Part shown: in pieces, positions 1-8,769 of the stretch
Position numbering within the stretch: position 1 is the stretch's first letter
Layout: each line of letters opens with the position of its first letter
Assembly: GCA_050010555.1 (NCBI GenBank)
Contig: JBEKKV010000017.1
Span: 1 to 37,340 of the forward strand
Direction: 5' to 3'
DNA from: JALHUB01 sp050010555
GTDB taxonomy: Bacteria > Chloroflexota > Dehalococcoidia > DSTF01 > JALHUB01
Length of the DNA stretch: 37,340 bases
Made by a program: the position numbers and the translations under genes
The notes under the pieces: model-generated
Told to the model about the DNA's origin: nothing
Databases searched by the model: none
Seen by the model: the letters and a program-made list of their open reading frames with translations, nothing else

Positions 1-1
1 G

Positions 2-388
2 ATCAGCGCGCAGATACGGGAGTTCAGCGCCGTATCCGGCTTGCCCGTTGATCTGCGCCTCGATGGGACGGAGCGGACGGTCTCGCCGGCAGTCGGGAGC
101 GCGCTCTATCGCATCACGCAGGAGGCGCTGGCGAACGTCTTCCGCCACGCCGACGCCAAAAGCATCGAGGCGCTGCTGGCGTTCAACGGCGACGGCCTGC
201 TGCTGGAGATAAAGGACGACGGCTGCGGCTTCGGAACGACGGGCGACGGCGCGGCGTCGCAGGGACGCGGGCTGCGCAACATTCATCAACGGGCGACGGA
301 TGCCGGCGGCGCGGCGGAGATAGTGAGCGCGCCGGGCCAGGGCACGACCGTCAGAGTCAACTTGCCGCTTGGAGGTAGGATGCCATGA
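2..388 (+). CDS. Sensor histidine kinase, C-terminal part (5' truncated)
   Basis: This is the ATP-binding end of a two-component sensor kinase; the gene begins before the window and the frame is open from base 2. Visible are the N-box (RITQEALANVFRHADA), a G1 motif (DDGCGF) and a G2-like glycine motif (GRGLRNI), in the order found in the HATPase domain of NarX/DegS-type (HisKA_3) kinases. The sensor and dimerisation regions are outside the window, so the stimulus cannot be told. Its stop overlaps the start of the following response regulator by 4 bases (ATGA), so the two are a translationally coupled pair. In this family the kinase autophosphorylates on histidine and passes the phosphate to the partner regulator. 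Confidence 0.9.
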   Translation: MSAQIREFSAVSGLPVDLRLDGTERTVSPAVGSALYRITQEALANVFRHADAKSIEALLAFNGDGLLLEIKDDGCGFGTTGDGAASQGRGLRNIHQRATDAGGAAEIVSAPGQGTTVRVNLPLGGRMP

Positions 389-1062
389 GCGACACTATTT
401 TGCGGGTACTCGTCGTCGACGACCACGCCATTGTGCGGAAGGGCTTGCAGGCGGTGCTGGCCGACGAAGAGGGGATCGAAGTCGTCGGCGAGGCGGCGAA
501 TGCGGACGAGTCCGTCGAAAAGGCGCGGGCGCTGCGGCCGGACGTTGTCCTGATGGACATTCGAATGGGCGACGGCGACGACGCCAGCGGCATAGACGCC
601 TGCCGCCGCATCCGCAGCGAGCTGGAGGAGACGCAGGTCATCATGTTCACCTCGTTTGGCGAACGGGAGTCCGTTCTGTCGTCGATCGTCGCCGGCGCCA
701 CCGGGTTCCTGACGAAGAACGTGAGTCACGCGCGCCTGGTGGAGGCGATTCGGGCCGCCGGTCGGGGCGAGTCGCTCCTCGATCCCAGCGTCACCCGCGA
801 CGTCATCGCCTCGCTCGCCAGGCTGAGCCAGACGCCGGCGAAAAGCGACGACGACCTATCGTCGCGGGAGAAAGAGGTGCTGGCGCTGATAGCGCAGGGC
901 TACACTAACAAGGAGATAGCGGCGAAGCTGATGCTAAGCCCGTTCACGGCGCGAAACCACGTGATCCGCATCCTCGATAAGATGGGGTTGTCACGCCGGT
1001 CGGAGGCCGCGGCGGAAGCGGTCAAGCTGGGCCTTGTCTCGGCCGAAGAAGACGCAGGCTGA
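385..1062 (+). CDS. NarL/FixJ-type response regulator
   Basis: A 225-residue DNA-binding response regulator and partner of the kinase just upstream. The N-terminal receiver domain (about 5-125) shows the acidic pair D12-D13, the expected phospho-acceptor D58 (in LMDIRMG) and the conserved lysine in FLTKN. The C-terminal LuxR-type helix-turn-helix (about 155-215) has the family pattern LSSREKEVLALIAQGYTNKEIA. Phosphorylation is expected to switch on DNA binding; targets are unknown. A 129-base gap separates it from tkt. Whether it controls the downstream metabolic block cannot be told from the sequence. Confidence 0.95.
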   Translation: MSDTILRVLVVDDHAIVRKGLQAVLADEEGIEVVGEAANADESVEKARALRPDVVLMDIRMGDGDDASGIDACRRIRSELEETQVIMFTSFGERESVLSSIVAGATGFLTKNVSHARLVEAIRAAGRGESLLDPSVTRDVIASLARLSQTPAKSDDDLSSREKEVLALIAQGYTNKEIAAKLMLSPFTARNHVIRILDKMGLSRRSEAAAEAVKLGLVSAEEDAG

Positions 1063-1191
1063 CCTTCGCCGGCCTGCCCTCGTCCACTCATCGCCGATCC
1101 GGTGGTAGAATTGTCTTGACGGGCCGCTTGTCCAGCGACAAGGCGTCGCTTCGGTCCCCTGATCCCCATCAGTCTCAAGGAGGAGACGCCG

Positions 1192-3231
1192 TTGACGGAA
1201 GACCCCAGCATGGAGCTACGGCCGGACATTACTGTCCGCGCCCATGACGCGTCGGAACAGGGCCATCCGGCCAGCGAGATCGACCAGCTCTGCATCAACA
1301 CGATCCGCACGCTGGCGATGGACGCGGTGCAGAAGGCAAACTCCGGCCACCCGGGCACGCCGATGGGGATGGCGCCGCTGGCCTACGTCCTCTGGCGCAA
1401 GTACCTGCGGCACAACCCGCGCAATCCCGCCTGGCCGAACCGTGACCGCTTCGTCCTCTCCGCCGGGCATGCGTCGATGCTGCTGTACGCGCTGCTCTAT
1501 CTCACGGGCTACGACCTGACGCTCGACGACATCAAGCAGTTCCGGCAGTGGGACTCGAAGACGCCGGGGCACCCGGAGCGCGGCCGCACGCCGGGCGTCG
1601 AGGTGACGACGGGGCCGCTGGGACAGGGCATCGCCAACGCCGTCGGCATGGCGATTGCCGAGCACATGCTGGCGGAGCGCTTCAACCGGCCGGACGGCGA
1701 GATCGTCGACCACTACACGTACGTCATTGCCAGCGACGGCGACATGATGGAGGGCGTCTCGTCCGAAGTGTGCTCCCTGGCCGGCGGGCTGCGTCTGAAG
1801 AAGCTCATCGTCTTCTACGACGACAACCACATCACCATCGAGGGCTCGACAGACCTAACGTTCCTGGAGCACGTCGGCGACCGGTTTCGCGCTTACGGCT
1901 GGCACGTCCTGGAGGTTCCCGACGGCAACGACCTGGAGGCGATAGACAGCGTCATCGCCGAGGCGCGCGCCGAGCGGGAGAAGCCGGTGCTGGTTGTCGT
2001 CCGAACGCACATCGCGTACGGCTCGCCGAACAAGCAGGACACGGCGGCGGCGCACGGGGCTGCGTTGGGCGAGGAAGAGGTGCGGCTGACAAAGAAGAAC
2101 CTGGGCTGGCCGTATGAGGAGCCGTTCACCGTGCCGGAGGAAGTGCTCTCCGTTTTCAGCCAGGCCATCGAGAGCGGGTGGGCCGCGGAAGAGGCGTGGC
2201 GACGGCGGCTCGACGAATACGCAGCGGCCCATCCGGAGGAAGCGGCGGAGTTTCAGCGAATACTCTTCCGCCGCTTGCCCAGCGGCTGGGAGAAGGCGTT
2301 GCCGTCGTTCGCGGAGGGCGAGAGGATGGCGACGCGCGCCGCCTCCGGCGCCGTGCTCAACGCTCTGGCGCCGCTAATGCCGGAGCTCGTAGGCGGCTCC
2401 GCTGACCTGGCGCCCTCCACCGATACCTACCTGAAGGGCTACACCGACGTTATGAGCGGCAACTTCTCGGGGCGCAACTTCCACTTCGGCGTCCGCGAGC
2501 ACGCGATGGCGGCGGTGCTCAACGGCATGGCGGCCCATGGGGGCTTTCGCGTCTACGGCGGCACCTTCCTCATCTTCTCCGACTACATGCGTCCGGCGGT
2601 GCGGCTGGCGGCTCTGGAGTCGCTGCCGGTCGTCTTCGTCTACAGCCACGACTCCATCGGGCTGGGCGAGGACGGGCCGACGCATCAGCCGATAGAGCAC
2701 TTGGCCAGCCTTCGCGCCATACCTAACTTGCTGCTGCTCCGGCCCGCGGACGCCAACGAGACGGTGGCTGCCTGGCGGCTGGCGCTGGAGCGCGACGACG
2801 GCCCAACGGCGCTGATCCTGACGCGTCAGAAGGTGCCGGTGCTCCGGCCGGGCGGCGCCGTGGAGCGGGGCGCATACTTGGTGGAGGACGGGAAGGACGT
2901 CGTGCTTATCGGCACGGGGTCGGAGGTATCGCTCTGCCTGGCGGCGCGGAAGCTGCTCGCCGAGGAGGGCATCTCGGCGCGCGCCGTCTCCATGCCGTCG
3001 TGGAAGCTGTTCCGGGAGCAGACGCAGGAATATCGCGACGAAGTGCTGCCGGCGGGCATCCCGCGTCTGGCCGTCGAGGCGGCGGCGACGTTCGGCTGGT
3101 GCGAGTGGGCGGACGACGCGATAGGAATCGATCATTTCGGCGAGTCGGCGCCGGGCGAGGTGCTGTTCGAGAAGTTCGGCTTCACGCCGGAGAACGTCGC
3201 TGCGCGGGCGAAGAAGCTGGTGCGACCATGA
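1192..3231 (+). CDS. tkt: Transketolase
   Basis: A cytosolic, thiamine-diphosphate-dependent enzyme that moves two-carbon units between sugar phosphates in the non-oxidative pentose phosphate pathway. The 679 residues are the usual family length. Visible are the N-terminal NSGHPGTPMG motif (catalytic-type H53), LSAGHASM, the thiamine-diphosphate/Mg motif beginning SDGDMMEG near residue 180, and the pyrimidine-domain stretch GVREHAM. The start is TTG at 1192, chosen because AGGAGG (1178-1183) lies 8 bases upstream. It is the first gene of the pentose-phosphate/complex I block, and its stop overlaps rpiB by ATGA. In the 129-base upstream gap a TAGAAT (1106-1111) could be a -10 box, but no convincing -35 accompanies it. 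Confidence 0.97.
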   Translation: MTEDPSMELRPDITVRAHDASEQGHPASEIDQLCINTIRTLAMDAVQKANSGHPGTPMGMAPLAYVLWRKYLRHNPRNPAWPNRDRFVLSAGHASMLLYALLYLTGYDLTLDDIKQFRQWDSKTPGHPERGRTPGVEVTTGPLGQGIANAVGMAIAEHMLAERFNRPDGEIVDHYTYVIASDGDMMEGVSSEVCSLAGGLRLKKLIVFYDDNHITIEGSTDLTFLEHVGDRFRAYGWHVLEVPDGNDLEAIDSVIAEARAEREKPVLVVVRTHIAYGSPNKQDTAAAHGAALGEEEVRLTKKNLGWPYEEPFTVPEEVLSVFSQAIESGWAAEEAWRRRLDEYAAAHPEEAAEFQRILFRRLPSGWEKALPSFAEGERMATRAASGAVLNALAPLMPELVGGSADLAPSTDTYLKGYTDVMSGNFSGRNFHFGVREHAMAAVLNGMAAHGGFRVYGGTFLIFSDYMRPAVRLAALESLPVVFVYSHDSIGLGEDGPTHQPIEHLASLRAIPNLLLLRPADANETVAAWRLALERDDGPTALILTRQKVPVLRPGGAVERGAYLVEDGKDVVLIGTGSEVSLCLAARKLLAEEGISARAVSMPSWKLFREQTQEYRDEVLPAGIPRLAVEAAATFGWCEWADDAIGIDHFGESAPGEVLFEKFGFTPENVAARAKKLVRP

Positions 3232-3680
3232 AGGTCGCTGTCGCGGCCGACCACGGCGGGTACGAGCTGAAGCAGCGTCTGGCGGCGTCGCTGCGCGACT
3301 GGGGCCACGAAGTGCTGGACCTGGGCGCGGCGTCGTACGAGGGCGCGGACGACTACCCGGACTTCGCGCTGGCCGTTGGACGCGCCGTCGTCGAGGGACG
3401 GGTCGAACGGGGCGTCCTGGTGTGCGGCTCGGGCGCCGGCGCCTGCGTGGCCGCCAACAAGATACGCGGCATCCGCGCCGCTCTCGCACATGACTGCTAT
3501 ACGGCGCATCAGATGGTGGAGCACGACGACGTCAACGTCTGCTGCCTGGGGGCGCGCGTGATCGGGCCAGAGCTTGCGGTCGAGGTCGTGCGCACGTTCA
3601 TGGGCGCCACGTTCAGCGGCGAGGAGCGGCATGTTCGACGGCTGGCAAAAGTTGCGGCAATGGAGAAGGATCAAGGATGA
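3228..3680 (+). CDS. rpiB: Ribose-5-phosphate isomerase B
   Basis: A 150-residue RpiB/LacAB-type isomerase that interconverts ribulose 5-phosphate and ribose 5-phosphate. Family features seen are the start KVAVAADHGG, the catalytic-base cysteine C66 in LVCGSGAGACVAANK, and the HD-Y-A---EH segment (88-99) that binds and opens the sugar. The ATG at 3228 overlaps the tkt stop by 4 bases, and the gene's own stop overlaps tal-pgi by 4, so all three are probably translationally coupled. The frame stays open upstream inside tkt, but that part does not look like RpiB. With tkt and tal-pgi it supplies most of the non-oxidative branch; no ribulose-phosphate epimerase gene lies in the window. Confidence 0.95.
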   Translation: MKVAVAADHGGYELKQRLAASLRDWGHEVLDLGAASYEGADDYPDFALAVGRAVVEGRVERGVLVCGSGAGACVAANKIRGIRAALAHDCYTAHQMVEHDDVNVCCLGARVIGPELAVEVVRTFMGATFSGEERHVRRLAKVAAMEKDQG

Positions 3681-6295
3681 ACCCCCCACACGCGTTGAGA
3701 GAGCAAGGACAGAGCGTCTGGCTGGACTACCTGCGGCGCGGGCTGGTCGAATCGGGTGAGCTGAAGCGCCTGATGGACGACTTCGCCGTCGCCGGCATCA
3801 CCTCCAATCCGACCATCTTCAATAAGGCGATCTCCGGATCGACCGACTACGACCAGGCCCTGCGTGGCCTCGTCGAAAGCGGCGAGCGCGACCCGAAGGC
3901 GCTCTTCTGGCGCCTGGCGGTCGACGACATAGCGATGACGGCAGACGTGTTCCGCCCGCTATTCGACAGCCTGGACGGCGGCCACGGCTTCGTCAGCCTG
4001 GAGGCGTCGCCGGGGCTGGCGCACGACACCGCGGGCACCATCGCCGAGGTCAAGGAGCTCTGGCGTCGCCTGGGGCGACCGAACGTCATGATCAAGGTGC
4101 CCGGCACGCCGGAAGGCGTCCCGGCGATCGAAGAGCTGACGGCGCAGGGGATCAACATCAACGTTACGTTGCTTTTCAGTGTGAAGGCGTACGAGCAGGT
4201 CGCGCTGGCGTATATCAACGGGCTCGAGCGACGGCTGGAGGCGGGGCAGTTAATCAAGGGGATCAGCAGCGTCGCCTCGTTCTTCGTCTCGCGCGTGGAC
4301 ACGGCCGTCGATGGGCTTTTGCCGGAGGGCTCGCCGCTGCGGGGCAAGGTTGCCGTCGCTAACGCAAAGACGGCCTATCAGCTTTTCAAGCGCTTCTTCT
4401 CCAGCGAGCGCTGGGAGCGGCTGGCGGCGGCGGGCGCGCGCGTGCAGCGGCCGCTGTGGGCGTCCACCGGCACCAAGAACCCCGCTTACTCCGACATCCT
4501 CTATGTCGAAGAGCTTATCGGGCCGGACACGGTGAACACGATGCCCGAAGCGACGCTGCGGGCCTTCGCGGACCACGGGCGCGTGGCCCCGACGCTGGAA
4601 CAGGGTGTCGACGAAGCGGAGCGCGTCATCGCCTCGTTGCCCGCGGCCGGCATCGACCTCGACGCCGTGACCGCGAAGCTGCTGGACGACGGCGTAGGGG
4701 CTTTCGCCAGCGATTTCAACAAGCTGCTGGAGACCATCGACAAGAAGTGCGGCGCCATCGTCGCGGAGGAACGACGGCCGCTCGTGAGCCTGGGCACGCT
4801 CGGCACGGCGGTCGAGGCGAGGTTGGCGCGACTTGCGCGCGAGGATGTGCCGCGACGCATCTGGGCCAGGGACCACACCGTCTGGAAGCCGGACCCGAAG
4901 GAGATCAGCGACCGCCTGGGCTGGCTGACCGTCGCGGAGCAGATGGCCGACGCCGTTGCGGAGTTGACGGCCTTTGGCCGCCGCGTGGCCGACGAGGGTT
5001 TCAAGGACGCGGTGCTCATGGGCATGGGCGGCTCCAGCCTGGCGCCCGAGGTCATTCACGCCACGTTCGGGGCGATGCCGGGCTTCCCGCGTCTGCACGT
5101 CCTGGACACGACGGACCCGGGCAGCATCCTGGCGCTGGAGCGCTCGCTAGACCTCAGCCGAACGTTGTTCATCGTCGCCAGCAAGTCGGGCGGCACCGTC
5201 GAGACGGCCTGTCAGTGCGCCTATTTCTATGACAAAGTGCCGCGCGGCGACCAGTTCGTCGCGATCACCGACGCCGGCTCATCGCTGGAGGCGCTTGCCG
5301 TCGAGAAAGGCTTCCGGCGGGTCTTCCTCAATCCGACCGACATCGGCGGGCGGTACTCGGCGCTGTCCTACTTCGGGCTGGCGCCGGCGGCGATTGTCGG
5401 CGCGCCCATCGGCGAGCTCATCGAGCAGGCGACGGAGATGGCGTGCGCCTGCGCGTCTTACGTGCCCGTCGCGGACAACCCGGGGCTGTGGCTCGGCGCG
5501 GTGATGGCGGAGGCGGCGCTGGCGGGTCGCGACAAGCTGACGCTTGTCCTGCCGCCGGCGATCTCGACGTTCGGGACATGGGCGGAGCAGCTCGTGGCGG
5601 AATCGGCCGGCAAGGAGGGCAAGGGCATTCTGCCCGTCGAGGGGGAGCCGCTGGGGCCGGCCGGCGTCTACGGCGACGACAGGCTCTTTGTCTCGCTGGG
5701 CGAGCCGGTCGACCTGCGGCCGGTCGCCACGCTTAAGTTCGACGGGCCGACGCGGCTGGGGGCGGAGTTCTTTCGCTGGGAGTTCGCGACGGCAGTGGCC
5801 GGCGCCATTCTCGGCATCAACCCTTTCGACCAACCGAACGTCCAGGAGGCGAAAGACGCCACGAACCGCATTCTCGCCGCTGCGCAGGATGGGCTGCCCG
5901 AAGTCACGAACGACGATCTCGCGGTGCTCCTAAGCCACGTCCACCCTGGCGACTACGTCGCTATCACCGCCTTCATCGCGCGGAACGCGGAGAACGAGGA
6001 GGCGCTGCGTCGCGTGCGGGTGCGCCTGCGCGATCATTTCAAGGTCGCGACCACCGTCGGGTTTGGGCCGCGCTACCTCCATTCGACAGGTCAGTTCCAC
6101 AAGGGCGGCCCCAACAAGGGCGTCTTCATCCAGGTCGTCTCGCCGGACGCGGAAGACGTGCCGATACCGGGCCGGCCGTACACTTTCGGGAAGCTGAAGG
6201 CAGCGCAGGCGCTCGGGGACCTGGAGTCGCTGCGGGCGCACGGGCGTCGCGCCGGCCGCGTGCCGCTCGAGGCGCTGCTTGGCTGGAGGGCATGA
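3677..6295 (+). CDS. Bifunctional transaldolase / glucose-6-phosphate isomerase
   Basis: An 872-residue fusion. Residues about 1-365 are transaldolase: GITSNPTIFNKA, the Schiff-base lysine K140 in NVMIKVPGTPEG, and INVTLLFS. Residues about 385-872 are phosphoglucose isomerase: GMGGSSLAPEV near 450, the phosphate-binding ASKSGGTVET near 500, and a conserved C-terminal part with HSTGQFHKGGP. The fusion is a known architecture in several bacterial phyla. One polypeptide thus makes fructose 6-phosphate from the pentose pathway and isomerises it to glucose 6-phosphate, the substrate of zwf at the far end of the block, which closes an oxidative pentose-phosphate cycle. It overlaps both neighbours by 4 bases. 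Confidence 0.95.
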   Translation: MNPPHALREQGQSVWLDYLRRGLVESGELKRLMDDFAVAGITSNPTIFNKAISGSTDYDQALRGLVESGERDPKALFWRLAVDDIAMTADVFRPLFDSLDGGHGFVSLEASPGLAHDTAGTIAEVKELWRRLGRPNVMIKVPGTPEGVPAIEELTAQGININVTLLFSVKAYEQVALAYINGLERRLEAGQLIKGISSVASFFVSRVDTAVDGLLPEGSPLRGKVAVANAKTAYQLFKRFFSSERWERLAAAGARVQRPLWASTGTKNPAYSDILYVEELIGPDTVNTMPEATLRAFADHGRVAPTLEQGVDEAERVIASLPAAGIDLDAVTAKLLDDGVGAFASDFNKLLETIDKKCGAIVAEERRPLVSLGTLGTAVEARLARLAREDVPRRIWARDHTVWKPDPKEISDRLGWLTVAEQMADAVAELTAFGRRVADEGFKDAVLMGMGGSSLAPEVIHATFGAMPGFPRLHVLDTTDPGSILALERSLDLSRTLFIVASKSGGTVETACQCAYFYDKVPRGDQFVAITDAGSSLEALAVEKGFRRVFLNPTDIGGRYSALSYFGLAPAAIVGAPIGELIEQATEMACACASYVPVADNPGLWLGAVMAEAALAGRDKLTLVLPPAISTFGTWAEQLVAESAGKEGKGILPVEGEPLGPAGVYGDDRLFVSLGEPVDLRPVATLKFDGPTRLGAEFFRWEFATAVAGAILGINPFDQPNVQEAKDATNRILAAAQDGLPEVTNDDLAVLLSHVHPGDYVAITAFIARNAENEEALRRVRVRLRDHFKVATTVGFGPRYLHSTGQFHKGGPNKGVFIQVVSPDAEDVPIPGRPYTFGKLKAAQALGDLESLRAHGRRAGRVPLEALLGWRA

Positions 6296-7164
6296 TGCAA
6301 ATAGGGATAGTGGGGCTGGGCCGCATGGGTGGCAACATGGCGGAGCGACTGCGTCGCGGCGGGCACGACGTCATCGGCTATGACAACGACCCGGCGAAGT
6401 CGCAAGCAGCGACGCTGGCCGAGCTTGTCGGTAAGCTCCAGGCGCCACGAACCGTCTGGCTGATGCTGCCCGCCGGCGAAGTGACGGAGCAGAGCATCAA
6501 AGAGCTCGCCGGGCTCCTTCAAGCGGGCGATATGGTCGTCGAAGGCGGCAACTCGAACTTCCACGACAGCATCCGGCGCGGCGGCGAGCTGGCGGAGCGC
6601 GGCCTCCTGTTCGTCGACGCGGGCGTCTCCGGCGGGATCTGGGGGCTGGAGATCGGCTTCTGCCTGATGACCGGCGGCAGCGACGAGGCTTTCCGGCGCA
6701 TCGAGCCCGCGCTGAAGACACTGGCGCCTCCGGACGGGTACGCGCACGTCGGCCCTGTCGGCGCCGGGCATTTCGCCAAGATGGTGCACAACGGCATCGA
6801 GTACGCGATGCTGGAAGCTTACGCGGAGGGTTTCGACGTCCTGGCGGCGTCAGAGTTCAACTTCGACCTCCACGAGCTGGCGCGGCTCTGGAATCAGGGC
6901 AGCGTTGTGCGGTCATGGCTGTTGGAGCTTGCGGAGCGCGCCTTCGCCGCTGACCCGCGCCTGGCCGAGATCCGCGGCTACGTCGACGACTCCGGCGAGG
7001 GGCGCTGGACCGTGCTGGAGGCGATCAGCGAGAGCGTTCCGGCGCCGGCGATTGCGCTGAGCCTTTTCCGTCGCTTCGCCTCGCGCCAGGACGACTCCTT
7101 TGCCATGAAGGTCATAGCGGCGCTACGCAAGGAGTTCGGTGGGCACGCGGTGAAGATGGAGTAG
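6292..7164 (+). CDS. gnd: 6-phosphogluconate dehydrogenase, decarboxylating (short, probably NAD-linked)
   Basis: A 290-residue enzyme that oxidatively decarboxylates 6-phosphogluconate to ribulose 5-phosphate. It has the Rossmann motif GIVGLGRMGGNM, the substrate motif VSGGIWGL (S113-G114-G115) and the catalytic segment with K163 and N167 (GHFAKMVHNGIEYAM). At 290 residues it belongs to the short family (about 300 residues), not the long E. coli type (about 470). After the second beta strand it reads GYDNDPAK, with D31 and D33 where NADP-specific forms have an Arg/Ser pair, so NAD preference is inferred. It starts at ATG 6292 (overlapping the tal-pgi stop) or at the adjacent ATG 6295. Fifteen bases separate it from pgl. 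Confidence 0.95.
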   Translation: MMQIGIVGLGRMGGNMAERLRRGGHDVIGYDNDPAKSQAATLAELVGKLQAPRTVWLMLPAGEVTEQSIKELAGLLQAGDMVVEGGNSNFHDSIRRGGELAERGLLFVDAGVSGGIWGLEIGFCLMTGGSDEAFRRIEPALKTLAPPDGYAHVGPVGAGHFAKMVHNGIEYAMLEAYAEGFDVLAASEFNFDLHELARLWNQGSVVRSWLLELAERAFAADPRLAEIRGYVDDSGEGRWTVLEAISESVPAPAIALSLFRRFASRQDDSFAMKVIAALRKEFGGHAVKME

Positions 7165-7179
7165 CGCCCGGCGATCGTC

Positions 7180-8118
7180 ATGAAGCGCGAACTCGTCGTG
7201 ACCGACGACATGCCACGGGAGGCGGTCCGGCTGTTTCGGGAGGCAAGCCCACGTACGCTCGTCCTGGCCGGCGGCGAGACGCCACGATCCACCTACCGAC
7301 GGCTCGCGCGGGAGAAGTACCGCTGGGACGAGGTGGACGCGTTCTTCGGGGATGAGCGCTGCGTGCCGCCGGACGATCCCGACTCCAACTATCGCATGGC
7401 AAACGAGACGCTTCTCTCTTTTGTCCCGGCGCGCGTTCACCGCATGCCGGGCGAGAGCTGCAACGCCGAGTCGTACGAGCGGGAGCTGCGCGAGTTCTTC
7501 GGCGGGCTGCCGCGCTTCGACCTGGTGTTCCTGGGGCTTGGCGGGGACGGGCACACCGCGTCGCTGTTCCCGGGCGATCCGGCCCTCGACGAAAAGGAGC
7601 GCTGGGTGGTGCGAGTGAGGCGTCCGGATCACGAGCGGACGACGCTCACGCCGCCGGCGCTTTCAGCGGCGCGGCTGGCGGTCTTCCTGGTTGCGGGCGC
7701 GGAGAAGCGCGATGCGCTGCGACGAATGATGGCCGACGAGGACATACCGGCGAACCGGATCGCGGCGGAACGCGTCGTCGTGCTGGCAGGGATGCTTATT
7801 TTCTCCTTCCTGCTCGGCCAGCGCCACCGAGAAGCGGCGACCGACGACCCCTACGAATCGGGAATTCTGCCGACAGGCACTGCGCGCGTCCGCTACGACG
7901 TCCTTTACTATCTCGTCGCCATGTTCTTCGTCGTCTTCGACCTAGAGGCCGTGTTCATCTTCCTCTGGGCCGTCGCGCTGCGGAAAGTCGGCTGGACCGG
8001 CTACATCGACGCTACAGTCTTCATCGGCGTCCTGGTCGCGGGCCTAGCGTACCTCTGGCGGCTGGGCGCACTCGATTGGGGCACCCTGAGCCGGGGAGGG
8101 CAGCGAAATGACACCTGA
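7180..8118 (+). CDS. 6-phosphogluconolactonase fused to NADH-quinone oxidoreductase subunit A (pgl-nuoA)
   Basis: One uninterrupted frame of 312 residues joins two unrelated genes. Residues 1-198 are 6-phosphogluconolactonase: AGGETPRSTY (30-39), FFGDER (55-60), GLGGDGHTASLFPG (119-132) and the late DIPANRI motif; about a dozen residues that normally close the enzyme are missing. From about residue 204 the protein is NuoA: short hydrophobic stretch, DDPYESGI, RYDVLYYLVAMFFVVFDLE, then two more membrane segments ending GALDW. NuoA lacks roughly its first 15-20 residues, so its first membrane helix is short. This is what an in-frame deletion across the pgl/nuoA boundary would give. It could be real or an assembly artefact. 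It overlaps nuoB by 11 bases. Confidence 0.85.
   Translation: MKRELVVTDDMPREAVRLFREASPRTLVLAGGETPRSTYRRLAREKYRWDEVDAFFGDERCVPPDDPDSNYRMANETLLSFVPARVHRMPGESCNAESYERELREFFGGLPRFDLVFLGLGGDGHTASLFPGDPALDEKERWVVRVRRPDHERTTLTPPALSAARLAVFLVAGAEKRDALRRMMADEDIPANRIAAERVVVLAGMLIFSFLLGQRHREAATDDPYESGILPTGTARVRYDVLYYLVAMFFVVFDLEAVFIFLWAVALRKVGWTGYIDATVFIGVLVAGLAYLWRLGALDWGTLSRGGQRNDT
7780..8118 (+). other. nuoA: Possible internal start giving a free NuoA
   Basis: Within the fused frame, GTG at 7780 (codon 201) and ATG at 7792 (codon 205) could initiate a separate NuoA of about 112 or 108 residues. A free NuoA matters because the lactonase half is cytosolic, while NuoA must insert into the membrane next to NuoH, J and K. 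GGCAGGG directly abuts the ATG, too close for a normal ribosome binding site, and no good one precedes the GTG, so support is weak. Usual NuoA length is about 115-130 residues. Confidence 0.3.
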
Positions 8119-8758
8119 CGGCCTGCAACGCGTCCCCGACACGATCGAGCGCCCGGGCGAAGGGCGTGGGCAAAGCGCTATCGACGCGATGGTGTCGCGG
8201 ATCGTCGTCCTCACGCGCTTGCAGGACCTGATCGCCTGGGGGCGCAAGAACTCTCTGTGGCCGTTTAACTTCGGGCTTTCCTGCTGCTACGTCGAGATGG
8301 CGACCAGCATTACCAGCCGCTATGATATCTCCCGCTTCGGCGCGGAGGTGATCCGCGGCACGCCCCGCGAGGCCGACGTGATGATCGTCGCCGGGACGGT
8401 GTTCCGGAAGATGGCGCCCTCCGTCAAGCGACTGTACGAGCAGATGATGGAGCCGCGCTGGATCATTTCGATGGGGTCGTGCGCCAACTCCGGCGGCATG
8501 TACGACATCTACAGCGTGGTGCAGGGCGTCGACAAGTTCATGCCGGTCGACGTCTACGTGCCGGGCTGCCCGCCGCGGCCGGACGCCTTCGAGGAAGGGC
8601 TGATCCTGCTGCAGAAGGCAGTGGGAAGCGAGAAGCGGCCACTGAGCTGGGTCGTCGGCGACCAGGGCGTCTACAAGGCGGCCCCGCCTTCGCTGCGCGA
8701 CCTGAAGCGCGCGGAGCGGACGGCGATGGAGACGTATCGCCCGATAAACGAAGTCTAG
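8108..8758 (+). CDS. nuoB: NADH-quinone oxidoreductase subunit B
   Basis: Peripheral-arm subunit of complex I that holds cluster N2, the last iron-sulfur cluster before quinone. The 216 residues contain the four ligand cysteines C59, C60 (LSCCYVEM), C125 (GSCANSGG) and C154 (PGCPPRP), all present and properly spaced. The start at ATG 8108 overlaps the end of the pgl-nuoA frame by 11 bases. The N-terminal ~25 residues are not conserved family sequence, and a later start is possible, but none has better support. Confidence 0.95.
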   Translation: MTPDGLQRVPDTIERPGEGRGQSAIDAMVSRIVVLTRLQDLIAWGRKNSLWPFNFGLSCCYVEMATSITSRYDISRFGAEVIRGTPREADVMIVAGTVFRKMAPSVKRLYEQMMEPRWIISMGSCANSGGMYDIYSVVQGVDKFMPVDVYVPGCPPRPDAFEEGLILLQKAVGSEKRPLSWVVGDQGVYKAAPPSLRDLKRAERTAMETYRPINEV

Positions 8759-8769
8759 AGTGGGAACGA

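Noticed and set aside
1127..1142. CTTGTC-N4-GACAAG hairpin upstream of tkt
   Set aside because: The stem is only 6 bp with no T-run and no clear relation to a promoter, so chance is likely.
8479..8769. Upstream extension of the nuoCD frame
   Set aside because: It overlaps the 3' part of nuoB in another frame and its translation is not NuoC-like; ATG 8770 gives the normal N-terminus.
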